A stretch of DNA of 64,000 bases from Polynucleobacter sp. SHI8 (GTDB lineage: Bacteria; Pseudomonadota; Gammaproteobacteria; Burkholderiales; Burkholderiaceae). Numbering within the stretch: the stretch's first letter is position 1; each line of letters opens with the position of its first letter. The translations under genes and the position numbers were made by a program. The notes beneath the pieces were generated by a model, which worked only from the letters and a program-made list of their open reading frames with translations, made no database searches and had not been told where the DNA came from. The stretch spans positions 992,001 through 1,056,000 of the forward strand of contig NZ_AP027204.1 of the NCBI RefSeq assembly GCF_027944005.1, read 5' to 3'. Positions 26,233 to 33,346 of this stretch are shown piece after piece.

Positions 26233-27258
26233 ATGACTATTTGCTCACGCTCAACTATCAATCGTATTCTCGCAAGCCTATTATGTGGCTTAGTGTTTGC
26301 CGTTATGGCTGTGGAAAAACCCATAGCAAAACCAGATACAGAAACAGCGCCCAAGTTGGCTATTATTCTCAATTCTGGATCTGCTTCAGTCACTCGTATT
26401 GACATGCAAAAACGTGAAGTGATCGATGATTTTCCAATTGGTAAAGAGCCTCATCATTTGATGATGATGCCGGATGGTAAAAATTTAATTGTGGCAAATG
26501 CTGCGGCGGATAATTTAGTACTTTTAGATGCTACAACCGGCAATAAGTTAGGGACAATACCAAAAATTATTGATCCCTATCAAATTGGATTTGCACCGAA
26601 TAATAAATGGTTTGTTGTCGCCGGAAACCGTCTAGATCGTGTTGATATTTACCCCGTCAATAATGGCAATATCGTTGCCAAGCCAGATATCTATAAGCTC
26701 CCACAAACACCAAGTCATATTGCATTTACGAGTGATAGTCAGATCACCTTTGTGACCTTGCAAGATTCCAATGAAATTGTAGCGATTGATTTACAAGCTA
26801 AAAAAGAGTTATGGAAAATGCGAGTCGGAAAGATGCCGGCTGGTTTATGGATGACTCCTGGGGATAAATATTTGTTACTCGGAGTCACAGGTGAGGATTT
26901 TGTACAGGTGATTGATTGGAAAACTCAGAAAATCGTTAAAACCATTAAAACAGGAAAAGGTGCTCATAATTTCCGACCTTTAGGGGATGGACGATATGTA
27001 TTCGTGACCAATCGCGTCGCCGCAACGATCAGTAAGATTGACATGGAAACTTTAGAAAACGTAGCCACCATTAAAGGATTGCCAGCTGGGCCTGATTGTA
27101 TGGATATCACGCCCAATCAAAAAGAGCTTTGGGTGACTTTTCGGTTTTCCAAAAAAGTGGGTGTAATTAATTTGACCACGAATGAACTGGAAAAAACCAT
27201 CAAGGTGGGGAATAGTCCGCACGGGGTTTTCTTTACCCCTAATGCTGCCTGGCAGTGA
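26233..27258 (+). CDS. Exported YncE-like beta-propeller protein
   Basis: A 341-residue protein with an N-terminal signal sequence (about residues 1-27, hydrophobic ILASLLCGLVFAVMA) followed by repeated beta-propeller blades. The blades show the pattern of YVTN/YncE repeats, for example PIGKEPHHLMMMPDGKNLIV, KIIDPYQIGFAPNNKWFVV and KVGNSPHGVFFTPNA. Such periplasmic propellers bind partner proteins, DNA or cofactors; no haem CXXCH is present. It leads a tight five-gene run on the same strand (26233-30642), with the deacetylase gene six bases downstream. Function is not predictable beyond the fold. Confidence 0.85.
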   Translation: MTICSRSTINRILASLLCGLVFAVMAVEKPIAKPDTETAPKLAIILNSGSASVTRIDMQKREVIDDFPIGKEPHHLMMMPDGKNLIVANAAADNLVLLDATTGNKLGTIPKIIDPYQIGFAPNNKWFVVAGNRLDRVDIYPVNNGNIVAKPDIYKLPQTPSHIAFTSDSQITFVTLQDSNEIVAIDLQAKKELWKMRVGKMPAGLWMTPGDKYLLLGVTGEDFVQVIDWKTQKIVKTIKTGKGAHNFRPLGDGRYVFVTNRVAATISKIDMETLENVATIKGLPAGPDCMDITPNQKELWVTFRFSKKVGVINLTTNELEKTIKVGNSPHGVFFTPNAAWQ

Positions 27259-27264
27259 GTTCAG

Positions 27265-28020
27265 ATGAACAGTATGAAGTTCAACTGGCGACTCTTGTGC
27301 GTGAGTTGCATCTCCTTCTTGTCGTTTCATGCCGTTGCACAAACTTGTCAAAAAACCGTTTATTTAACATTTGATACAGGCAATATGTCCGTTGCGCAAT
27401 TTGTAGCAGATACCTTACGTCAGCATCAGGTGAAGGCGACGTTTTTCTTGGCGAACGAAAAAACCAATCGTGGCGATATGGCTTTAGATGACTCTTGGAA
27501 AAACTTTTGGCGAACACTCCAGCAAGAAGGGCACTCATTTGGCAGTCATACCATGCATCATGCTTATTTTCAAAAGGATGGCAAGGGTCCAAGTGAAGTT
27601 GTTTTAAAGCCTCAATTTGGTCCCCGAGCAGGTCAGGCATATGTAGCGGATCAACTGGAAGTCTGCCATGAAATCAAATTGGTTGATCAACGGTTTTATG
27701 AACTCACAGGAGCTCATTTGAAAAAAATATGGCGAGCCCCTGGCGGTAAAACTTCACCTAGACTTATTCAGATGGGCAATGCTTGTGGCTTTAAGCATAT
27801 TGGCTGGGCACCAACAGGATTTTTAGGTGATGAGCTCTCCTCATCGCAATATCCGAATGAGCAATTACTTAAAAAATCTTTGGGAGAAATCAAAGATGGT
27901 GATATCACCATGGCGCATTTAGGGATCTGGTCCAGAAAAGATCCTTGGGCGTTGGGTGTGTTGGATCCTTTAATTGTTGGTTTAAAAGCCCAGGGCTTTT
28001 GTTTTGCGACCTTGGATTAA
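27265..28020 (+). CDS. Exported polysaccharide deacetylase-like protein (NodB fold)
   Basis: A 251-residue protein with a signal peptide (residues 1 to about 25, ending FHAVAQ) and a NodB homology domain. Motif 1 is TFDTG at 35-39, with the catalytic-base Asp37 but Thr replacing the second, metal-binding Asp of TFDDG; PdaA-type enzymes also deviate there. Motif 2 is GSHTMHH with His95 and His99 available as metal ligands. A later WRAPGGK fits motif 3 (R.P.G). Likely substrate is peptidoglycan or an envelope polysaccharide, but this is inference. It sits between a periplasmic propeller and a membrane hydroxylase-family gene. Confidence 0.85.
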   Translation: MNSMKFNWRLLCVSCISFLSFHAVAQTCQKTVYLTFDTGNMSVAQFVADTLRQHQVKATFFLANEKTNRGDMALDDSWKNFWRTLQQEGHSFGSHTMHHAYFQKDGKGPSEVVLKPQFGPRAGQAYVADQLEVCHEIKLVDQRFYELTGAHLKKIWRAPGGKTSPRLIQMGNACGFKHIGWAPTGFLGDELSSSQYPNEQLLKKSLGEIKDGDITMAHLGIWSRKDPWALGVLDPLIVGLKAQGFCFATLD

Positions 28021-28029
28021 GCCTTCCTT

Positions 28030-29007
28030 ATGATAGAAATCTACGATCAGATTCATGAGTGGTTTGTACAAGAAATCGTTTTGCAAATCTTGTATTTTTT
28101 TGATTGGATGGGATACGCCGATGATGCAGATCTGATCGTTGATTGGTTCTTATTTGGTATCTTACAAATACTCTTCATTGCTTTTATTTTGCGACCATTA
28201 GAAAAAAAAGAGGAAGAAGTCTTTCATTCCAATACACAAAGTAAAGATGCATGGCTGAAAGATCTTAAAGGAGCGATACGAATCGATGTTTTTTACAGTA
28301 GTTTGCATCGACTTGGCTTATTCCAACTGATGTTTTTTACATTATTTTCAGGAATTTTTTTCGCGATGGGTGGATTGCTGCATGATGTCCGGTTTTTACG
28401 GATGAACGTGGAGAATTGGTTACCTGGGATCACATCCCTTCCTGTGGTGAGTTTTGTGCTGTACCTAGTCTTATTTGATCTGATTGATTATGGCTATCAC
28501 CGCTTATCTCATCGCTTCAATTTTTGGTGGAGATTACATGCCCTGCACCATAGTCAGCGGCATATGACAGCTTGGTCGGATAACCGAAATCATATCGTCG
28601 ATGATTTGTTTAGAGCTTTTATATTTTCAGGGATTGGATTATTTTTGGGAGTACAGCCTAGTCAATTTTTGATGTTGATAATTACCAGCCGATTGATTCA
28701 AAGTTGGCAACATGGTTTTTATCCTTACCATTATGGATTTCTCAAGTATGTCATTGTGACCCCTAATTTTCATCGTTATCACCATGCGATTGATCTCGGC
28801 TATGAAGTGCCAGGTAAGCCTGGAGTTCTTGGGGGATGTAATTTTGGGGTGCTGTTTCCGTGGTGGGATATGCTGTTTAAAACTGCGCAGTTTGATGAAG
28901 CTTATTACCCCAGTGGCGTGCGGGATTTTTCTCCGCCGAATGCATTGATTAAGCAGCAGTGGTTGAGTTTAAAAATGAGTTGGCAATCATTATTTCAGAA
29001 GGTATAA
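28030..29007 (+). CDS. Membrane fatty-acid hydroxylase / sterol desaturase family protein
   Basis: A 325-residue di-iron membrane oxidase of the fatty acid hydroxylase superfamily. Several transmembrane segments lie in residues about 38-155 and 190-225. The histidine clusters are complete: HRLSH at 157-161, HALHH at 170-174 with His178, and HRYHH at 248-252. Bacterial members hydroxylate or desaturate lipids, including carotenoids, sphingolipid-like and ether lipids; the substrate cannot be read from the sequence. The gene lies 9 bases after the deacetylase gene and 4 bases before the EI24 gene, so it is in an operon. Confidence 0.88.
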   Translation: MIEIYDQIHEWFVQEIVLQILYFFDWMGYADDADLIVDWFLFGILQILFIAFILRPLEKKEEEVFHSNTQSKDAWLKDLKGAIRIDVFYSSLHRLGLFQLMFFTLFSGIFFAMGGLLHDVRFLRMNVENWLPGITSLPVVSFVLYLVLFDLIDYGYHRLSHRFNFWWRLHALHHSQRHMTAWSDNRNHIVDDLFRAFIFSGIGLFLGVQPSQFLMLIITSRLIQSWQHGFYPYHYGFLKYVIVTPNFHRYHHAIDLGYEVPGKPGVLGGCNFGVLFPWWDMLFKTAQFDEAYYPSGVRDFSPPNALIKQQWLSLKMSWQSLFQKV

Positions 29008-29011
29008 CTCC

Positions 29012-29824
29012 TTGAAACTTATGATGCGATCGTTTGGGTTAGCGTTAACAGGGATCTTTCATCCCTGGGTCCTTTGGCTGACCTTGCGCCCATTTGTTAT
29101 TGGAGCCGTCATTTGGTTTGGTATTTTATGGGTCATTTGGACACCCTTGCTCGATTGGATGAAAGAGTTTTTAACGAATTCTTTTGCCTCCGCTTGGATT
29201 GAGAAGATATTAAGCTCCGTAGGATGGGAAACCGTGCGAGCAGTGATTACCCCGTATTTTTCAATTGTGCTGATCATGCCGATCGTCATTGTGAGTATGA
29301 TGGTTTTGGTATCTTTTACCTCCATTACGTCAGTTTTACGCCATGTAGAAAAACAAAACGCTTATATTGGACTGAAAAAAGAGCAGGGTGGTTCAGTTTT
29401 CGGTAGCATTTGGGTGGCTGTGAGTTCTTGTTTTGTTTTCTTATTGTTATTCTTGATTACTCTGCCAATTTGGTGGATTCCACCTATATTTGCCCTGATT
29501 CCCCCCGTTTTGTGGGGCTGGTTAACGACACGATTGATGACCTATGATGTCTTATCTAGACATGCCACTGAAGCAGAACGCATCGAATTAACTCAACTCC
29601 ATCGCGGACCATTGTTGATGATAGGTATTTTAGTAGGTCTTTTAGGTGCAACCCCCACATTCTTTTGGTTATCATCTGTCTTTGTCTTGGTATTATTTCC
29701 ACTTGTATCGATGTTCATGATGTGGGTTTATTGTTTAGTATTTATATTTGCCGCTTTATGGTTTGCGCATTATTTATTATTTGCACTGAAAAACTATAGA
29801 GAGTTAAAAGGAGAAAGCATTTGA
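29012..29824 (+). CDS. EI24-domain (CysZ-like) inner-membrane protein
   Basis: A 270-residue polytopic membrane protein with hydrophobic segments around residues 25-45, 80-105, 135-165 and 210-260. The opening SFGLALTGIFHPWVLWLTLRPF is typical of the EI24/CysZ family. CysZ mediates sulfate uptake in E. coli, but most members in this order are uncharacterised, so I do not assign a substrate. Start is TTG at 29012, with AGAAGG at a suitable distance; an ATG at 29021 is the alternative. The stop overlaps the TTG start of the next gene. Confidence 0.82.
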   Translation: MKLMMRSFGLALTGIFHPWVLWLTLRPFVIGAVIWFGILWVIWTPLLDWMKEFLTNSFASAWIEKILSSVGWETVRAVITPYFSIVLIMPIVIVSMMVLVSFTSITSVLRHVEKQNAYIGLKKEQGGSVFGSIWVAVSSCFVFLLLFLITLPIWWIPPIFALIPPVLWGWLTTRLMTYDVLSRHATEAERIELTQLHRGPLLMIGILVGLLGATPTFFWLSSVFVLVLFPLVSMFMMWVYCLVFIFAALWFAHYLLFALKNYRELKGESI

Positions 29825-30642
29825 CGCAGCAAAAAAATAGAACCATTGGTTTAATTGTGATTGGTGACGAAATATTGTCTGGACGAAGAAGTGATAAGCA
29901 CATGCCTTATCTTTTGGGTTTATTAAAAGAAAGAGGCTTGCAATTATCTTGGGCAGAATATATCGCCGATGATCCGCAGCGCATTATTAGTACATTTAAA
30001 AGAACTTTTGCCAGTGGCGATATTGTTTTTGTGACCGGCGGTATTGGTTCCACCCCAGACGACCATACGCGTCAATGTGCTGCAAAAGCCTTAGGTGTTG
30101 AGTTAGAGCTGCATCCAGAGGCAAAAGAATTAATTGGCCAACGGATTGTTGAAATGGCAGAGGGTGACCCTGTGAAAGCCGATGTCAATTCACCTCTCAA
30201 CGTTCCCCGTTTAAGAATGGGTGAGTTCCCTGTTGGGGCGAGCATTATTCCTAATTCCTACAACAAGATTCCAGGCTTTCACATCCATGAGCATTATTTC
30301 ATGCCAGGTTTTCCTGTGATGGCTGGTCCGATGATGATTTGGATTTTGGATACGTTTTATAGTGAGTTGTTTCATCAAATTGATTTTGTTGAGAAAAGTT
30401 TTATTGCTGCTGGTGCGATGGAAGCCACGATTACCCCTTTGATGGAAGAGATTGAAAAAAAATATCCCGAAATTAAGGTATTTAGTTTGCCATCGGTGGG
30501 AGATCCGACCAAAGAAGGCATTTTGTCGCAGCGCCATATGGAGCTAGGGGTGAAGGGGCCAGCAGGTTTGGTTGAAGAAGTTTTAAAAGAACTTCGCGTT
30601 GGGGTTGAAGCCTTCAACACCATCACGTATGATTTAACCTAG
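29821..30642 (+). CDS. CinA-type molybdopterin-binding domain protein (single domain)
   Basis: A 273-residue protein of the MoaB/Mog-like molybdopterin-binding fold, as in the N-terminal half of CinA. Motifs IGLIVIGDEILSGRRSDKH and VFVTGGIGSTPDDHTRQCAAKAL are diagnostic. In full-length CinA this part acts as an ADP-ribose/NAD-related pyrophosphatase and is followed by a PncC nicotinamide-nucleotide amidase domain, which is absent here. It starts with TTG overlapping the previous stop (TTGA), showing translational coupling to the EI24 gene. It ends the five-gene run; glnA follows after 128 bases. Confidence 0.88.
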   Translation: MTQQKNRTIGLIVIGDEILSGRRSDKHMPYLLGLLKERGLQLSWAEYIADDPQRIISTFKRTFASGDIVFVTGGIGSTPDDHTRQCAAKALGVELELHPEAKELIGQRIVEMAEGDPVKADVNSPLNVPRLRMGEFPVGASIIPNSYNKIPGFHIHEHYFMPGFPVMAGPMMIWILDTFYSELFHQIDFVEKSFIAAGAMEATITPLMEEIEKKYPEIKVFSLPSVGDPTKEGILSQRHMELGVKGPAGLVEEVLKELRVGVEAFNTITYDLT

Positions 30643-30667
30643 TAAAATATTATTTACCAATTGCACG

Positions 30668-30692
30668 AAGATGCACTATTATGGTGCATCTT
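30668..30692. promoter_or_regulatory. NtrC-type palindrome upstream of glnA
   Basis: Arms AAGATGCAC (30668-30676) and GTGCATCTT (30684-30692) surround seven bases. The core TGCACTATTATGGTGCA at 30672-30688 matches the TGCAC...GGTGCA pattern of NtrC sites at glnA promoters. It lies about 80-100 bases before the glnA ATG. A possible sigma-70 promoter (TTTACC at 30653-30658, TATTAT at 30677-30682, 18-base spacing) overlaps it. I see no correctly spaced sigma-54 -24/-12 element downstream. The hairpin could also act as a terminator for the upstream gene, but the T-run after it is poor. Confidence 0.65.
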
Positions 30693-30770
30693 GGTTGTTT
30701 TGAGAGACCTTGTTTTGTTTTAATGAATAAGGAATTTATTTTTTGCATTTCATCGTATTAGGAGAACTAG

Positions 30771-32186
30771 ATGAGTAAAGCAGTTGCTGACGTTATGAAG
30801 TTGGTAAAAGAGAAAGAAATCACTTTTGTTGATTTTCGTTTTACAGATACAAAAGGAAAAGAGCAGCACGTTTCAGTACCTGTTTCTGTATTTGATGAAG
30901 ATAAGTTTGAAAGTGGCCATGCATTTGATGGTTCTTCCATTGCTGGTTGGAAAGGGATTGAAGCATCCGATATGCTTTTGATGCCTGATGCATCTACTGC
31001 TTATATTGACCCATTTTATGAAGAGCCAACCCTCGTGTTGACTTGTGATGTCGTTGAGCCATCTGATGGCAAAGGTTATGATCGTGACCCACGTTCGATA
31101 GCGAAGCGTTGCGAAGCTTATTTGAAGAGTACAGGTCTTGGCGATACAGCTTACTTTGGACCAGAGCCAGAGTTTTTCGTATTTGATGGCGTGCGTTGGG
31201 GTTCAGACATGCAGGGATCCTTTGTTAAGATCGAATCTGAAGAAGCACCATGGTCATCAGGACTTGAATTTGAAGGTGGAAATACAGGACATCGCCCAGG
31301 TAAGAAGGGTGGTTATTTCCCAGTTGCGCCATTGGATACTTTCCAAGATATGCGTTCAGAAATGTGTCTCTTATTAGAGTCAGTTGGTATTCCTGTTGAA
31401 GTTCATCACCATGAAGTTGCTGGTCAAGGACAAAACGAATTAGGAACTAAATTCAGTACTTTAGTACAACGTGCTGACTGGACTATTTTGCAAAAATATA
31501 TTGTCCATAACGTTGCGCATGCTTATGGCAAAACAGCTACATTTATGCCTAAGCCAGTAGTTGGCGATAACGGTTCTGGTATGCACGTTCACCAATCTGT
31601 TTGGAAAGATGGCATTAATTTATTTGCTGGCAATGGTTATGCTGGTTTGTCTGAATTCGCTCTCTATTACATCGGCGGTATCATCAAACACGCTCGTGCA
31701 TTGAACGCGATTACAAACCCAGGTACAAACTCTTATAAGCGTTTAGTGCCAGGTTTTGAAGCTCCCGTTAAATTGGCATACTCAGCACGTAACCGTTCTG
31801 CATCGATTCGTATTCCTTACGTTGCCAATCCAAAAGGCCGTCGTATCGAGACACGTTTCCCAGATCCACTTGCTAATCCATACTTGGCTTTCTCTGCTTT
31901 GCTCATGGCTGGTCTTGATGGTGTTCAGAACAAGATTCATCCAGGTGAAGCAGCGGACAAGAATCTCTATGATTTGACTCCAGAAGAAGATGCAAAGATC
32001 CCAACCGTATGTAGTAGTTTAGATATGGCTCTTGAGTACTTGGATAAAGATCGTGAGTTCTTGACACGCGGTGGAGTATTCACAGATACGATGATTGATG
32101 CTTATATTGCTCTCAAAATGGAAGAAGTCACACGTTTCCGTATGACGACTCACCCGATTGAGTTTGATATGTATTATTCACTCTAA
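30771..32186 (+). CDS. glnA: Glutamine synthetase, type I
   Basis: ATP-dependent synthesis of glutamine from glutamate and ammonia, 471 residues. Signatures include FDGSSIAGWKGI, the active-site FGPEPEFFVFD, VEVHHHEVAGQGQNELG, NGSGMHVHQS and NRSASIRIP. The adenylylation site NLYDL is present with Tyr400, so GlnE-type control is expected. A GGAGAA ribosome binding site precedes the ATG. It begins the glnA-ntrB-ntrC nitrogen-control locus. Codon use is visibly biased toward a restricted set, as for a highly expressed gene. Confidence 0.98.
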   Translation: MSKAVADVMKLVKEKEITFVDFRFTDTKGKEQHVSVPVSVFDEDKFESGHAFDGSSIAGWKGIEASDMLLMPDASTAYIDPFYEEPTLVLTCDVVEPSDGKGYDRDPRSIAKRCEAYLKSTGLGDTAYFGPEPEFFVFDGVRWGSDMQGSFVKIESEEAPWSSGLEFEGGNTGHRPGKKGGYFPVAPLDTFQDMRSEMCLLLESVGIPVEVHHHEVAGQGQNELGTKFSTLVQRADWTILQKYIVHNVAHAYGKTATFMPKPVVGDNGSGMHVHQSVWKDGINLFAGNGYAGLSEFALYYIGGIIKHARALNAITNPGTNSYKRLVPGFEAPVKLAYSARNRSASIRIPYVANPKGRRIETRFPDPLANPYLAFSALLMAGLDGVQNKIHPGEAADKNLYDLTPEEDAKIPTVCSSLDMALEYLDKDREFLTRGGVFTDTMIDAYIALKMEEVTRFRMTTHPIEFDMYYSL

Positions 32187-32203
32187 GACTAGAAATTAGC
32201 GCC

Positions 32204-33346
32204 ATGCGCATTTCTGAAAACAGGGCAGCTACGGCTGCCCTTTTTAGTCCACAAGACGTATTGGACCAAATGCCAAACTCGATTTTGTTGCTAGATCGAG
32301 CGTTGTCGAGCATTGTTTATGCAAATTCAGCAGCGGAAGTCGCATTAAAAATTTCTCGAAAAAATCTTTTTGGCTATCAAATGAAGGATGTGTTTGGTGA
32401 TAGTCCCGCACTAGACGATCTTTTTGCGCAATTTCACATGGATGGAGGCACTCAAAGAATTGATTTAACCTTAGGACATGGAGCATTACGTTCTGATCAA
32501 AAAGAGTGTTTGGCTTATGTGATCTTATCCGCCATTGAAGGAACGGAATTGCTTGTCTTTGAGTGGTTTGAAATCGACCAGCAAATGAAGAGTGCCCGGG
32601 AAGAGCGTCTAATCCTTCAAGCAAGGGCCAATAAAGAGCTCATGAGAAATTTAGCACATGAAATCAAAAACCCGCTTGGGGGTATTCGAGGTGCTGCGCA
32701 ATTGTTAGATTATGAATTACCAGATCCTTCGTTGAAAGAATATACCAAGGTCATGATTAAAGAAGTTGATCGTCTGCAAACTTTAGTTGATCGCCTTTTA
32801 GCCCCTCATAAACGTAAAAAAGATATCTCTGAATTAAATATTCACGAAGTGCTCGAACGCGTGCGAAGTGTGGTGCTTGCAGAGTTTCCTGCGGGGCTTG
32901 CAATTACGCGTTTTTATGATGTGAGTTTGCCAGAAATCGTTGGTGACAAAGAAGTTCTGATTCAGGCTTTACTCAATATTGTGCACAATGCTGCGCAAAT
33001 CTTAGAAGATCGTCGTCAGATTGGTGATGCAAAAATTCAGTTACAAACCAGTGTTTCGCGCAATGTCACGATTGGTAAAAAACGTTTTAAATTAGCTCTC
33101 AATATTCATATTATTGATAATGGGCCTGGTATTCCCACTGAAATCATTGATCATATTTTTTTACCGCTAGTATCTGGTAGAGCATCAGGGAGTGGACTTG
33201 GCTTAACTTTGGCGCAATCGTTCATTCAGATGCATGGAGGCTTCATAAGTGTGCAAAGTGAGCCGGGCAATACCGATTTTCATGTTCAAATTCCTTATAC
33301 ATCTTTAGAGTATTTAAATAATTCAGAATTAAGAGGCGAACTATGA
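32204..33346 (+). CDS. ntrB: Nitrogen regulation histidine kinase NtrB (GlnL)
   Basis: Sensor kinase/phosphatase that sets NtrC phosphorylation under PII control. The longest form is 380 residues: a PAS domain (QMPNSILLLDRALSSIVYAN, similar to the start of E. coli NtrB), HisKA with His152 in NLAHEIKNPLGGI, and an ATPase domain (NIVHNA, DNGPGIP, SGSGLGLTLA). No membrane segment, as expected for a cytosolic kinase. The start is in doubt: the ATG at 32204 is followed by a terminator hairpin within the coding frame, and TTG 32264 or ATG 32273 remain possible just before the PAS core. The stop overlaps the ntrC start (ATGA). Confidence 0.93.
   Translation: MRISENRAATAALFSPQDVLDQMPNSILLLDRALSSIVYANSAAEVALKISRKNLFGYQMKDVFGDSPALDDLFAQFHMDGGTQRIDLTLGHGALRSDQKECLAYVILSAIEGTELLVFEWFEIDQQMKSAREERLILQARANKELMRNLAHEIKNPLGGIRGAAQLLDYELPDPSLKEYTKVMIKEVDRLQTLVDRLLAPHKRKKDISELNIHEVLERVRSVVLAEFPAGLAITRFYDVSLPEIVGDKEVLIQALLNIVHNAAQILEDRRQIGDAKIQLQTSVSRNVTIGKKRFKLALNIHIIDNGPGIPTEIIDHIFLPLVSGRASGSGLGLTLAQSFIQMHGGFISVQSEPGNTDFHVQIPYTSLEYLNNSELRGEL
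32222..32245 (+). terminator. Rho-independent terminator after glnA, overlapping the 5' end of ntrB
   Basis: AGGGCAGC at 32222-32229 and GCTGCCCT at 32234-32241 form a perfect eight-base stem with a TACG tetraloop, followed by further T residues to 32245. It lies 35 bases after the glnA stop. It also lies inside the longest ntrB frame (codons 7-14), so it either limits read-through into ntrBC or shows that ntrB starts further downstream. Confidence 0.85.

Noticed and set aside
30730..30752. Possible sigma-54 promoter before glnA (GG ... GC in AAGGAATTTATTTTTTGCA)
   Set aside because: Spacing between GG and GC is 12 bases instead of the strict 10, and the flanking consensus is absent.
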